This document shows, piece after piece, positions 1-9,319 of a DNA stretch of 64,000 nucleotides. Every line of letters begins with the position of its first letter. The stretch's first letter is position 1. This stretch comes from Hyphomicrobiales bacterium. GTDB lineage: Bacteria > Pseudomonadota > Alphaproteobacteria > Rhizobiales > Phreatobacteraceae. The DNA is taken from NCBI GenBank assembly GCA_017304475.1, contig JAFKKV010000020.1:153996-217995 (forward strand), read 5' to 3'. The position numbers and the translations under genes are program-made. Under the pieces are notes generated by a model that was not told where the DNA came from, ran no database searches, and worked only from the letters and a program-made list of their open reading frames with translations.

Positions 1-2
1 TC

Positions 3-1292
3 CATGTGCTGCTCACCTGCATACAGCGAGAATTCTGGCCGCTGGTCTATCCGCAATCTGAATTACCAGGCCTGTCGATCGTTCAAGGGCTTACGGGCTA
101 CATGCCGGAGCGCCTCATTGAGGCACGGCCGACGATCGCGCCGCTATCGGAGCGCAAGACGTGGGTCGCCTATCGTGGTCGGGACATCGGCGCCAAGTAC
201 GGTCGGCTCGGCTTCGAAAAATACGAAATCGGCCGGCGCATGGTCGAGATCTGTGAAGGCCGCGGCGTTCCGCACGATATCGCAATGGACAACGACAGTC
301 GCATTTATGGCGACGCATGGTTCGATTTTCTCGGGTCCAGCCGAACTATGCTTGGCGCGGAGTCCGGTTCAAACGCATTCGATTTCGACGGCGATCTGGA
401 AGCGCGGATAGACGAGTTCAAGATACGCGAAGGCCGGGCGCCGACATATCACGAGTTCAAGCCGATCCTCGACCCGATCGAGGCCCCGTTCAATATCGGA
501 CAGATTTCGCCGCGTGTCTTCGAAACCGCGGTCATGCGCACGCCGATGATTAATTTCCGCGGCAGTTATTCGGACGTCATAAAGCCCGACGTCCATTACA
601 TCGCCCTAGAAAAGGATTTTTCCAACATCGACGTCGTACTTTCCAAACTCGACAATATCGACATTCTGGAAGGTTTCACGACAAGAGCATATGAAACGCT
701 TGTACAATCTGGCACCTATGGCTATCGCTCGCTCGCGCGCCTTGTAACCGAGACGATAGAGACACAATATCCGCTGCGCGTGAACCAGGCGTGGATACAG
801 TACCGCCGAGCGACTGGAACGCCCTGGCACGCCCCCGCGCAGATGACGCCGCCAGAAACTGAAGAGGACGCCCGCCAGATCGCCCTCTTGGAGAGGCCTA
901 CCGATTTTCCGCTAAATTCTGATACGCTCAATGATCGCCAAGACTTACTATCATCATTGCTAAAAGACATTAGCGAACGCAGATCTCTGGCGCGCACTGC
1001 TGACATCGCGTCCGAGCCAATCACTACTGACAACGCGCCCGAGCCAATCGTTACTGACATCGTGCCAGAGCCAATCGAGAGCCTACCATCGACTTATTTC
1101 GCGACAAGGTTCGATCGGCTAGACCACGCCACCGCCCTTCTCAATGGAACCTTCTTTTGGCGCCCCCTGCGTCTCGTCTGGCGAGCGACTCCATCATCTC
1201 TGCGTCGCTTCATCTTGCGCAAATTCGGCCGAACAGACTTCGCCCCATCCTCCCGGCGCAACCGGCCGCGGGGCCGTTTCACGCATGATTAG
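3..1292 (+). CDS. Glycosyltransferase-like protein, 5' end outside the window
   Basis: The frame is open from the first base and a GTG at 6 is only an in-frame codon, so the true start lies upstream. The visible part contains a block around residues 55-120 (WVAYRGRD, then YGRLGFEKYEIGRRM, then an acidic IYGDAWF and ESGSNAFDFDG stretch) that I associate with family-1-like glycosyltransferases of polysaccharide loci. After about residue 330 comes a degenerate nine-residue repeat (EPITTDNAP, EPIVTDIVP, EPI), then a basic Arg-rich tail. Its place upstream of a methyltransferase and an ABC polysaccharide exporter fits glycan assembly. Donor and acceptor cannot be read. Glycosyltransferase assignment is moderate because conserved catalytic motifs may lie in the missing N-terminus. 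Confidence 0.5.
   Translation, partial: HVLLTCIQREFWPLVYPQSELPGLSIVQGLTGYMPERLIEARPTIAPLSERKTWVAYRGRDIGAKYGRLGFEKYEIGRRMVEICEGRGVPHDIAMDNDSRIYGDAWFDFLGSSRTMLGAESGSNAFDFDGDLEARIDEFKIREGRAPTYHEFKPILDPIEAPFNIGQISPRVFETAVMRTPMINFRGSYSDVIKPDVHYIALEKDFSNIDVVLSKLDNIDILEGFTTRAYETLVQSGTYGYRSLARLVTETIETQYPLRVNQAWIQYRRATGTPWHAPAQMTPPETEEDARQIALLERPTDFPLNSDTLNDRQDLLSSLLKDISERRSLARTADIASEPITTDNAPEPIVTDIVPEPIESLPSTYFATRFDRLDHATALLNGTFFWRPLRLVWRATPSSLRRFILRKFGRTDFAPSSRRNRPRGRFTHD
1016..1080 (+). repeat. Tandem 27-bp repeat inside the truncated glycosyltransferase-like gene
   Basis: About two and a half copies of a 27-bp unit beginning GAGCCAATC encode the degenerate peptide repeat EPI-x-TD-x-x-P. The copies differ at several bases, so the repeat is not recent. 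It probably forms a flexible linker between the enzymatic part and the basic C-terminal tail. Confidence 0.7.
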
Positions 1293-1400
1293 CAACATAA
1301 GAGCACTATCGCCTTGCGAACCGGAAAGGCGCCCCGAGCAGTCGAAATTTCCAACTTAATTCTCGACGGAAAGCATTAAATTCAGGAACCGAGCAAAACA

Positions 1401-2234
1401 ATGCCGTCAACTCCCGAGACAACAGACCGCGCAAACGTGGAATATTGGAACGAATTGTGCGGGACCAATTTGGCAAACCACTTGGGAATCAAAGACGCAT
1501 CAGAACGATCTCTTAAAAAATTTGATGACTGGTTCTTCTCCTTCTACCCCTATTTATTTATTCATATTCCGTTCGACGAACTGAAAGGCAAGGACGTCCT
1601 GGAGGTCGGCCTTGGGTACGGCACTGTGGCCCAACGACTTGCCGAAAATGGAGCAAGGTATACCGGCCTGGACATAGCGAGCGGTCCCGTGGAGATGGCG
1701 CGCCACCGTCTCAGTCAAGCCGGCCTCCCAGGGGAGGCCCAACAAGGAAGCATTCTGACCGCGCCATTCAGCGATGACAGCTTCGATGCAATCGTTACGA
1801 TTGGGTGCTTGCACCATACCGGCGACCTGGCAAAAGCAATCGACGAGTGCCATCGGATACTGCGCCCAGGCGGAAAGATCATACTCATGCTATATTATGC
1901 ATACTCTTATCGAAGATGGATGCAGGCACGCAAAGAAACGTTGCGCTACTTGCTACGCGAGCAACTTGGCTATTCCGGCGTTGTGCAACCACGGTCAGAG
2001 CTCGAGAAATGGGATTATGATCACAATACCGACGGCCAGGCAGCCCCTCATACTGATTTTGTGTCGATCCGATCACTGAAAAAAATGTGCAAAAATTTCT
2101 CGTCGTTCGAATATCGGGTGGAAAATATCAATATCGAACCCCCCTTCCAAAGGTGGAAATCTCGTCGCGATCTTTTGAAGACGTTATATCCGCGCATGAT
2201 TGGACTCGACATCTACGCCACGGCTGCGAAATAG
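1401..2234 (+). CDS. Class I SAM-dependent methyltransferase
   Basis: A 277-residue protein with the SAM-binding motif I VLEVGLGYGTVAQRL at about residues 66-80, an acidic residue ending strand 2 (YTGLDIA) and the post-motif FDAIVTIGCLHHTGDL typical of the Methyltransf_11 fold. It begins with an N-terminal cap (YWNELCGTNLANHLG) seen in methyltransferases of O-antigen and capsule loci. It would transfer a methyl group from SAM to a sugar or lipid intermediate in the cytoplasm; the acceptor is unknown. Base composition is lower in GC than in the catabolic genes further right. It ends convergently, 181 bp from the ABC exporter ATPase gene. Confidence 0.8.
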   Translation: MPSTPETTDRANVEYWNELCGTNLANHLGIKDASERSLKKFDDWFFSFYPYLFIHIPFDELKGKDVLEVGLGYGTVAQRLAENGARYTGLDIASGPVEMARHRLSQAGLPGEAQQGSILTAPFSDDSFDAIVTIGCLHHTGDLAKAIDECHRILRPGGKIILMLYYAYSYRRWMQARKETLRYLLREQLGYSGVVQPRSELEKWDYDHNTDGQAAPHTDFVSIRSLKKMCKNFSSFEYRVENINIEPPFQRWKSRRDLLKTLYPRMIGLDIYATAAK

Positions 2235-2415
2235 CGAGTAAAATTGACACCGCGAAAGGATAGCCTCGCCTGACCTGTTGCGCCGCCTTCTCACTCTCAG
2301 CATCTGTGAGCCAAACTGCGACCGCTTCCATGCGCCCACGGACAAGGCCGCGTCACCTTATCGACGCACTGCGCACCAAATGATCGATTCGCCAGGCCAA
2401 TATTTTCCTGACACC

Positions 2416-3168
2416 TCAGCTTTGGACTGACGCTAGGTAAGCATCGCAAACAGACTTGACCTCGCCGAACCCCCGAATGAGGCCGCTTTCGACCCATATG
2501 GCCTTGTTGCAAAACCTCTCGACGAGTTCGGGTCCGTGCGAAGCGAAGACGAGGATACGCGAACGTGAGATCAAATCGGTCATACGAAGCTCCGCCTTAC
2601 GCACGAAAGCTGCATCTCCAGCGCCGAAAACCTCGTCGAGAATGAGGATTTCTGGTTCGATTGACGTTGCGATCGCAAATGCGAGTCGCGTACGCATTCC
2701 GGCCGAGTACGCGCCGACATGCAAATGGATGAACTCGTCCAATCCCGTGAACTGGACGATCTCATGACGTTTCTCATTGATTGCCTTGGGAGCAACGCCA
2801 AGCAAAAGCAGGCAGAACTCGATGTTATCGAAACCTGAAACGTCATCGCGCATGCCGAGTCCAACGGTCAGCAGAGCGCCGACACGCCCCTCAATGACCG
2901 CTTGGCCGGAGGTCGGCGGGTAGATGCCGGCCAATACCCGCAACAATGTCGACTTGCCGGCGCCGTTTGGGCCGACAACGGCCACGCGGTCTCCCTCAAC
3001 GAAGGAAAGGCTAATGCCCTTCAAGGCCTGAAGGATGGGTCTGTCGCGCGGGTCAAGCATGATGCGCATGGGCTTGAGCGGTGCCGACAGGAGTCGCTTG
3101 AGCGATCGCTGGTCCTGCTGAAGCAGCGGGAAGTCGACATGGACATTGTCGAGCACGATCCGAACCAT
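2416..3168 (-). CDS. ABC polysaccharide exporter, ATPase subunit (Wzt/KpsT-type)
   Basis: A nucleotide-binding subunit of a polysaccharide or O-antigen exporter. Walker A is GPNGAGKST, the signature is the subfamily-typical YSAGMRTRLAFA in place of LSGGQ, and Walker B is ILILDEVFGAGD. At 250 residues it is a minimal ATPase without the C-terminal carbohydrate-binding domain of long Wzt proteins. I chose the ATG at 3168 because a GAGGAGG Shine-Dalgarno sits seven bases upstream; an earlier in-frame start would overlap the permease stop. It follows the permease gene by 11 bases and is surely co-transcribed with it. Confidence 0.9.
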   Translation of the reverse strand: MVRIVLDNVHVDFPLLQQDQRSLKRLLSAPLKPMRIMLDPRDRPILQALKGISLSFVEGDRVAVVGPNGAGKSTLLRVLAGIYPPTSGQAVIEGRVGALLTVGLGMRDDVSGFDNIEFCLLLLGVAPKAINEKRHEIVQFTGLDEFIHLHVGAYSAGMRTRLAFAIATSIEPEILILDEVFGAGDAAFVRKAELRMTDLISRSRILVFASHGPELVERFCNKAIWVESGLIRGFGEVKSVCDAYLASVQS

Positions 3169-3179
3169 GGCCGCCTCCT

Positions 3180-3977
3180 CTAGAGCCAATAGATGATGCG
3201 GGAGCGGAATCGATCGTAGAACAGGTAGGCAACCGTCAGGCCGACCACCGTCATCAGCGCAACAGCCACATACGACTGAAGAGCAGGTTCGCTACCCAGC
3301 AAAGGAGCGCGCACGAGATCAATGAGGTGATGGAACGGGTTGACGAGCGCCACCCACTCCTTATCAACCAGAAGCTTCGCGGGCCAGATAACAGGCGTCA
3401 CGAAGAAACAAACTTGCAGCACGCTCTGTATTATGGGCTGAAGATCACGAAAACGGGCCCCGACCATTCCAACCAAAGGTACTATCCAAAACGCTTGTAA
3501 AAACAACGCAAAAACACCAATGGCAGCGGCAAATAAATGATAAAACGATACAGATGAAAAGAACAAAACAACAACCAAAGCGACAACAAATTGATTTGCG
3601 AAAACTATTATATTTCGCCACATGACTCTAAAAACATAGACAAATAACGATCGACGAACCTGTCGAATATAAACTTCGGATTCAACGAATGTCATGACAC
3701 TTTCGGAACATACCGCGGAAATATAATTCCAAACAACCGTACCAACCGCAATATATGGCAAGAATTCCGTCAAAGAAACCTTGAAAAGAGTGCTATAAAC
3801 AAAGGCCAGAGCCAAAACAAAGACCGCTGTCGTAGTACTCAGCCAGAGTGGTCCGGCCCAAGAGCGTCGATATCGAGCGATGATGTCGTGCCAACCAAAG
3901 CGCAACCAGAGGCGCCAGGCCATCACGCCTTCGGCGAGATCTTGCAGTGCCGGATTATTCGAATACTGTTTCATCAT
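3180..3977 (-). CDS. ABC-2 polysaccharide export permease (Wzm/KpsM-type)
   Basis: A 265-residue integral membrane protein with about six hydrophobic helices, beginning with a cytoplasmic segment containing RFGWHDIIARYRRSWAGPLW. That amphipathic entry motif is characteristic of the ABC2_membrane permeases that move lipid-linked glycans across the inner membrane. It pairs with the ATPase immediately downstream. Two Met codons open the frame (3977 and 3974). The middle of the gene, about 3480-3800, is strikingly AT-rich and uses codons unlike neighbouring genes, which suggests acquisition by transfer. The exported glycan is presumably built by the enzymes encoded downstream in this locus. Confidence 0.88.
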   Translation of the reverse strand: MMKQYSNNPALQDLAEGVMAWRLWLRFGWHDIIARYRRSWAGPLWLSTTTAVFVLALAFVYSTLFKVSLTEFLPYIAVGTVVWNYISAVCSESVMTFVESEVYIRQVRRSLFVYVFRVMWRNIIVFANQFVVALVVVLFFSSVSFYHLFAAAIGVFALFLQAFWIVPLVGMVGARFRDLQPIIQSVLQVCFFVTPVIWPAKLLVDKEWVALVNPFHHLIDLVRAPLLGSEPALQSYVAVALMTVVGLTVAYLFYDRFRSRIIYWL

Positions 3978-4044
3978 CGATCAGATCATCCAGCCAGGAG
4001 AGCGGCCGGCCCTTTTGCCTCTTGTTGTTGAGGGCCTCTTCAGT

Positions 4045-5106
4045 TCACGCAAACTTCCTCACTTCGGGTACGAAATGAGCATGGCCCATCATGCACCGCG
4101 TGATCGTTGCCTTGTTGGCCCTTGTCCATTCCACGGTGCGCCGAATGCCATCCTCATGTGTCACTTCAGCCAGGAAGCCGAGCTTCTCGCGCGCCTTGTC
4201 GGTCGCCGCGAAGCGTTGACCGGACCTGTCCCAGTCGCGCGCCGGGGTCAGTGCGATCGGCGTCGCGTTACCGGTGGCGGCATTGATGCGCTCGGCTAAT
4301 TCGCGGATCGTCGTTTCCGCGCCGGAACCGAGATTATAGATCTCACCCGGCTCGCCCTTCAGCCCGCAGGCCATCAGGCCGCGCGCCATGTCCTCGACAA
4401 AGATGAAATCGCGAGTGGCGATGCCACCATTCTCCACCGGCAGAGCCTCGCCATGCAGCGACTTCCACACGAAAGTGGGCGTCACGTTGCGCCAGACCGT
4501 CGCCGGCGTACCGCGCCAGCGGCCAGCACCGAGGATTTCGCCCGGTCCATAAACGTTCTGGAAGCGTGCCTTGACGAAAGGCAGGCCGTGGCGGGTGAAA
4601 TAATAATTACCGTACATCTCGCCAATCAGCTTCGAGATGGAATACGGACTATCGTGGAAGAGCGAGACTGGCGCGTCCTCGGAGGTCGCCGTCGCACCAT
4701 CGAAAGTCTTTGCGGCGACCGCGCAGCCGGCGGCAGAATAAACAACCTTCTTCAGCGACCTGATGTCCTTCAATCGCTCGAACAGCTTGAGCGTGGTCAG
4801 CGTGTTGTTCTCGTGATCCATCAAGGGATCGTGGATCGACGACTGGTTTCCGTGGAAACAAGCGAGGTGGTAGGCGTAGTCGAGATCGTCATCCAGATCG
4901 CGCAGCACGCGCTCGCTCGTGATCGAGCCCGAGACGAGCCGCACAGCCGGATCATCAGGCACATTGACGGGGTCGGCCGACAGGAAATTGTCGACGATCG
5001 TCAATTTGCGCGGCTGCTCGCGCAAGATTTGGCGCACGAGATTCGACCCGACGAAGCCGGCGCCGCCGACCACCAGCACGTTCTTGTTCGCGAAAGTTTC
5101 GCTCAT
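4045..5106 (-). CDS. NAD-dependent nucleotide-sugar epimerase/dehydratase (extended SDR) 1
   Basis: A 353-residue extended short-chain dehydrogenase. The Rossmann glycine motif GGAGFVGS lies at residues 14-21, an acidic residue follows strand 2 (VDNF), and the catalytic YxxxK is YSISK. Such enzymes bind NAD and act on UDP-, GDP- or dTDP-sugars as epimerases, dehydratases or decarboxylases; the sequence alone does not fix which. It is the most downstream of three successive SDR genes on this strand and is separated by 85 bp from the next, so these genes and the two asnB-like genes probably form one unit. Confidence 0.85.
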   Translation of the reverse strand: MSETFANKNVLVVGGAGFVGSNLVRQILREQPRKLTIVDNFLSADPVNVPDDPAVRLVSGSITSERVLRDLDDDLDYAYHLACFHGNQSSIHDPLMDHENNTLTTLKLFERLKDIRSLKKVVYSAAGCAVAAKTFDGATATSEDAPVSLFHDSPYSISKLIGEMYGNYYFTRHGLPFVKARFQNVYGPGEILGAGRWRGTPATVWRNVTPTFVWKSLHGEALPVENGGIATRDFIFVEDMARGLMACGLKGEPGEIYNLGSGAETTIRELAERINAATGNATPIALTPARDWDRSGQRFAATDKAREKLGFLAEVTHEDGIRRTVEWTRANKATITRCMMGHAHFVPEVRKFA

Positions 5107-5191
5107 GGCTTCACGATCATCCTGATGTCAGCGTGCGGCGGATCTAGAAGGAGCCGACGTTCGGGACAAGCCCTGCGGCGGGCCTCCCCTT

Positions 5192-6145
5192 TCAAGTCTG
5201 GATCGACGCGACGGCCGGAGGCGCCTTGAGATGGCTGTAGATAGCGGTAACGCCATTGACGTCGTACCAGGCCAGCATGCGCCGGATGGTCTGTTCGAAG
5301 CCGTAGCGCGGCTGCCAGTCGAAGGCCGCCATTGTAGCCGCCGGATCGAGCACCACGGCAGGCACGTCGTCTGCGCCAGGTTCCACCTCGGGCACCGGCT
5401 CGGACAAGGTTACTCCGAGGTGATCGACGACGATGTCGAAGATGTCCTTGATGGAATGGCCAGTGCCGGTCGAGACGTTGAACAGCCCGGTCGGTGCCCC
5501 TTCGGCCAGTGCCAGATCCATCACCGAAAAGAAATCATCCATGTCGATGAAATCACGGATCGTGCGTGAGCAGAAGCACCCCTTGCCCGCCTTGAGCCGC
5601 GTGTAGAAGGTTGGGATCGGTCCGATCGCAAGGCGCGGCCCGGTCACATTGGCCAGCCGGAGCGATACAAAGGGCAGGCCGGACATCGCCAGATAGGTCT
5701 CACCTGCCTGTTTGGAAATACCATAGCTGGTGAAGGGCCGGGCCGGTGCATCAACCGGAATCGGCACGGAGGCCGGCCGCCCGTAGCCTAGAGCGGTATG
5801 AAAATTGACAAAGCGCTTGATGTCGGCGGCCTTGGCCGCTTCGACAACGTGGATCGTGCCTTCGATATTGGTGCGGGCGTCTTCAAGCCAATCGTCAGGA
5901 TCCTTGTAGGCCGCGGCCGAATGGACGACGTGGCTGGGCTTGAACTCGGCGAAGAGCCGGTCGACCAGAGGTCGGTTCGTCACCGAGCCTTCGACGACGC
6001 TCAGCCTCGGGTGGTGGTCGGGCAGCGAGCCCCGGTGGCCGGTGGCGAAATTGTCCAACACGAGCACGTCGTGCCCGACTTCGAGATAACGTTCTGCCAG
6101 ATTCGAGCCGAGGCAGCCGGCGCCGCCCGTGATGAAGATGCGCAT
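5192..6145 (-). CDS. NAD-dependent nucleotide-sugar epimerase/dehydratase (extended SDR) 2
   Basis: A 317-residue extended SDR starting MRIFITGGAGCLGS, with VLDNF after strand 2 and the catalytic YGISK. The ATG at 6145 is preferred because the glycine-rich motif then begins at once and an AAGG-rich ribosome site lies upstream; the longer open frame would overlap the preceding gene. It closely resembles the product encoded just upstream (shared GGAG-x-x-GS, DNFATG and VVHSAAAYKDP / VVHTAASYKDP segments), so the two look like paralogues. The substrate is a sugar nucleotide that is not further identified. Confidence 0.85.
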   Translation of the reverse strand: MRIFITGGAGCLGSNLAERYLEVGHDVLVLDNFATGHRGSLPDHHPRLSVVEGSVTNRPLVDRLFAEFKPSHVVHSAAAYKDPDDWLEDARTNIEGTIHVVEAAKAADIKRFVNFHTALGYGRPASVPIPVDAPARPFTSYGISKQAGETYLAMSGLPFVSLRLANVTGPRLAIGPIPTFYTRLKAGKGCFCSRTIRDFIDMDDFFSVMDLALAEGAPTGLFNVSTGTGHSIKDIFDIVVDHLGVTLSEPVPEVEPGADDVPAVVLDPAATMAAFDWQPRYGFEQTIRRMLAWYDVNGVTAIYSHLKAPPAVASIQT

Positions 6146-6158
6146 GGTCCTTGAGCCT

Positions 6159-7118
6159 TCAACCCTTCGCCGCGGTATTGATGTCGGCACGGGCTTCCTT
6201 CAGATGGGTGTAGCCCCCGACCACCCCGTCCCTCTCCCAGCGCTCGACCGACAAACGCGCGATCTCATCAAGGGGGGTGAAGGTCACGTCTGTGAAGTCG
6301 GCGAAGGTGCGCGAGGGATCAAGCAGGATCGAGGGCGCGTCGTCGGGGCCGAGCGGCTTCACCTCGGGTTCGGGATAATCGTTGAGCTTCATGGCGCGCA
6401 CGACCGAGTCATAGAGTTCCCTGATCGCCACGTCCTTGCCCGATGAGAAGTGATAGGTGCCGCCCCCCTTGCCATCGGCGGCCTGGACCACGACGCGGGC
6501 AAGGTCGCCAGCGAAGCAAAAGTCGCGCCGCGCCGGTGTGACGAAGCACTTCTTGCCTTCCGAGAGACGGCCATAGAAGATCGGTAGCGGACCCGAGACA
6601 TTGCGCGGACCGATGACGTTGGCAAGGCGGAAGGTCACCCAGTCGATCCCCGAGAACTGCACATAGTTCTCACCCGCCGTCTTGGAGATGGCGTAGCTCG
6701 AATTGACCGGATTGATCGGATGATCGAGCTGGATCGGCTGTTGAACCGGCTTGGTGCCGTAACAAAGTGCCGTCTGGAAATAGATGAGCCGACCGACCTT
6801 GTGGGTCTTGCACGCCTTGGCAATGTTGGCGCCGCCGACGGCATTCACGAGCGCGTCGGTGCCCCAATCCTCTGGATCCTTATAGGAAGCGGCGGTGTGT
6901 ACCACGACATCCGGCTTGAAGTCGGAGAAGAGCTGGTCGATCAAATGCGCATCGACAATCGATCCCTCGACCTGCGTCAGGTCCCGCTGGTCATTGAGGT
7001 TGTCGCGTCGGCCCGTGGCAAAATTGTCGATCGAGACGACCGTATCGCCGCGCGCCAGGAGAATGTCGGCGACAGTCGAGCCGACCTGACCTGCGCCTCC
7101 CGTGATGAAGACCTTCAT
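6159..7118 (-). CDS. NAD-dependent nucleotide-sugar epimerase/dehydratase (extended SDR) 3
   Basis: A 319-residue extended SDR starting MKVFITGGAGQVGS, with SIDNFATGRRDN after strand 2 and catalytic YAISK. The start at 7118 places the NAD motif at the N-terminus, as in the family; upstream residues in the open frame are Arg-rich and out of character. It is a paralogue of the gene 13 bp downstream, and the short spacing implies co-translation. It follows the first asparagine-synthetase-like gene by 26 bp. Paired near-identical SDRs may carry out successive or alternative steps on one sugar nucleotide, or form a heterodimer. Confidence 0.85.
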   Translation of the reverse strand: MKVFITGGAGQVGSTVADILLARGDTVVSIDNFATGRRDNLNDQRDLTQVEGSIVDAHLIDQLFSDFKPDVVVHTAASYKDPEDWGTDALVNAVGGANIAKACKTHKVGRLIYFQTALCYGTKPVQQPIQLDHPINPVNSSYAISKTAGENYVQFSGIDWVTFRLANVIGPRNVSGPLPIFYGRLSEGKKCFVTPARRDFCFAGDLARVVVQAADGKGGGTYHFSSGKDVAIRELYDSVVRAMKLNDYPEPEVKPLGPDDAPSILLDPSRTFADFTDVTFTPLDEIARLSVERWERDGVVGGYTHLKEARADINTAAKG

Positions 7119-7144
7119 CGTTCTGTCCGTCCTTGTTTTTGAAC

Positions 7145-9082
7145 CTAGTGCGCAGCGACGTGCTCGGACGAGACCTCGTCGATCATCCCTCGATAGTCCG
7201 CCGCGCGATCGTGGAAGAGCTGATGCCAAAGCTCCAGGCTCATCAAACCCCACGCCTTGCGCGAGAACCGCTCGGCCTTGTCGAAATTGGCGAGGATCGC
7301 CTCGGAATTGAAGAACTCACGATGGCGATTTTTCTGCGTCAAGAAGATGTCCGTGACCATGTCGTGCAATTCACCGGCGAACCATTCCTTGAGCGGAACC
7401 GGGAAACCCATCTTGTCGCGCCTCTGCATCAACTCGACCGGCAAATCGCCGTCGAAGGTAGACTTGATGAAGTGCTTCATCTGTCCGCCCTTGAATTTGA
7501 CGTCGGCTGGAATTGTCGCTGCGAACTCCACCACCGAATGGTCGAGCAGCGGCACTCGAGATTCCAGCCCATGGGCCATCGACATCCGGTCCTCGACCTG
7601 AAGCAGACCAGGCAGGAGGCATTTGAAGTCGAAATGCGTCATGGAATCGAAATAGGCTTCCTTGCGAACGTTGCGCTCGGAATTGAACACGCCCTGGAAG
7701 CGGGCGAACACACTTTCCCGGTCGAGCGCCGACCAGTCGACCTCGTCGGCCATATCAGCGGAGCGGTCGATGAGGCGGAAATAGCGGGCATCCAGCTCAC
7801 CGAACAAGCCCTTGGAGAAGAGCTGGCGAATGAGCGGCTTGTATTCCTGTAATACGGTGAGGTGCGGGATGATCGATTCCGGTGTGACGACGAAGTTGCC
7901 GCTCCTTTGCGTACCATCGATCGAGGCCTTCAGTGCCTGTTCGAGATAGGCAATGAGATAGCGTGCGTAGCCGCCGAAGATTTCGTCGCCGCCCTGCCCG
8001 CCGAGCACGACCTTGACGTGGCGCGAGGCCAGTTCGGCGACCATGTATTGCGGAAACGAGCCCGGCCCGGCCACCGGCGTATCCAGGTGGTAGATAACCT
8101 TCTCGATATTGTCCCGGAAGTCCTTGGCCGTGATGTCGATCTGGTGCAGATCGATATGTCCCATGCGGCAGGCGGCCTCGGCATAGGCGCTCTCGTCATA
8201 GCCGGGGAATTCCGTGAACTTGCCGTGAAAGCCGATCTTGCCGGAGGCTTCCTCGCGCGCAGCCATGATGCCGATCAGGCTCGAGTCGATGCCGCCCGAT
8301 ATATAGGCTCCCACCGGCACATCCGATCGCAGATGCACCTTGACGGAATCAGCCAGCCGGTCGCGCATCTCGTTGCCGAACCATTGCGGCGTGTGGTCCC
8401 AATCGATGTCGTAATGCACATCCCAATAGCGGAACACCCGGACCTCGCCGTTCTCGACGGTGAGCGCATGGCCGGGCAAGAGAGACTGGATGCCTTTGAA
8501 CAGCGTCTTCTCACCGATCGTGTACTGGAATGTCATGTACTCGGCGAGCGCATCCGGGTCGGTCGCAATGTCCGGCAGAACCGGCAGGAGCGCCTTCATC
8601 TCAGAGGCGAAATAGAAAACGCCGTCCACGACCGTGTAATAAAAAGGCTTGATACCGAAGCGGTCGCGAGCGGCAAAAAGCCGGTCCTCGTCCCATAACG
8701 CGAAGGCGAACATGCCCCGCAGATGGTCCAGGCATCCCGTTCCCCACCGCGCATAGGCCGCCAGCACTGCTTCGGTGTCGGACTGGGTCTTGAACGTCCA
8801 GCCTTTCGCCAGGTTCTCTCGCAGCTCGATATAGTTGTAGATCTCACCATTGTAGCAAATGACGCTACCGTTATTGCCGCGCATTGGCTGATGACCAGAT
8901 GCCGTGAGATCGATGATGGCAAGGCGCCGATGTGCCAGGCCGCAAATATCCCCCGGCGCGTGCCAGAAGCCGTGCCCGTCGGGCCCACGATGGGCGATGA
9001 GATTGCTCATGGCAGCAAGCGTGCGGCCAAGCCGTGCGATGGGCTTGCGCGCTAGCGAAGCCGCTCCTGCAATGCCACACAT
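7145..9082 (-). CDS. asnB: Glutamine-dependent asparagine synthetase-like amidotransferase 1
   Basis: A 645-residue class II glutamine amidotransferase. Cys2 in MCGIAGA is the N-terminal nucleophile after Met removal, followed by HRRLAIIDL and YNGEIYNY for the glutaminase domain. The C-terminal synthetase half has the PP-loop SGGIDSSL and LGGQGGDEIFGGY. The family moves glutamine nitrogen onto an adenylated carboxylate. Inside polysaccharide clusters, members such as WbpS are known to amidate uronic acids, and that is the likelier role here than free asparagine synthesis. A second homologue lies 237 bp upstream on the same strand. Confidence 0.88.
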   Translation of the reverse strand: MCGIAGAASLARKPIARLGRTLAAMSNLIAHRGPDGHGFWHAPGDICGLAHRRLAIIDLTASGHQPMRGNNGSVICYNGEIYNYIELRENLAKGWTFKTQSDTEAVLAAYARWGTGCLDHLRGMFAFALWDEDRLFAARDRFGIKPFYYTVVDGVFYFASEMKALLPVLPDIATDPDALAEYMTFQYTIGEKTLFKGIQSLLPGHALTVENGEVRVFRYWDVHYDIDWDHTPQWFGNEMRDRLADSVKVHLRSDVPVGAYISGGIDSSLIGIMAAREEASGKIGFHGKFTEFPGYDESAYAEAACRMGHIDLHQIDITAKDFRDNIEKVIYHLDTPVAGPGSFPQYMVAELASRHVKVVLGGQGGDEIFGGYARYLIAYLEQALKASIDGTQRSGNFVVTPESIIPHLTVLQEYKPLIRQLFSKGLFGELDARYFRLIDRSADMADEVDWSALDRESVFARFQGVFNSERNVRKEAYFDSMTHFDFKCLLPGLLQVEDRMSMAHGLESRVPLLDHSVVEFAATIPADVKFKGGQMKHFIKSTFDGDLPVELMQRRDKMGFPVPLKEWFAGELHDMVTDIFLTQKNRHREFFNSEAILANFDKAERFSRKAWGLMSLELWHQLFHDRAADYRGMIDEVSSEHVAAH

Positions 9083-9319
9083 CGTAGCTGTACTCCCTTA
9101 CGAACGAACATCTTGGCCGTTCCGACTGCGCAAATCTGCCGCATCAATCAAGCTGGGCCGCACCTCACCTCTGTGCCCTTTCGCAAGAAGGCGCCTGTAG
9201 CAGCCCTATACCCGTTTGTCGCCGCCCGTGGACGCTCGATCGTGCTCCCGCAATCGCCATGCTTTGCCGAAGGCCCTCACACCCGCTGGGGCCGGATGTC
9301 GCGGGCGGGACGACGGCGA

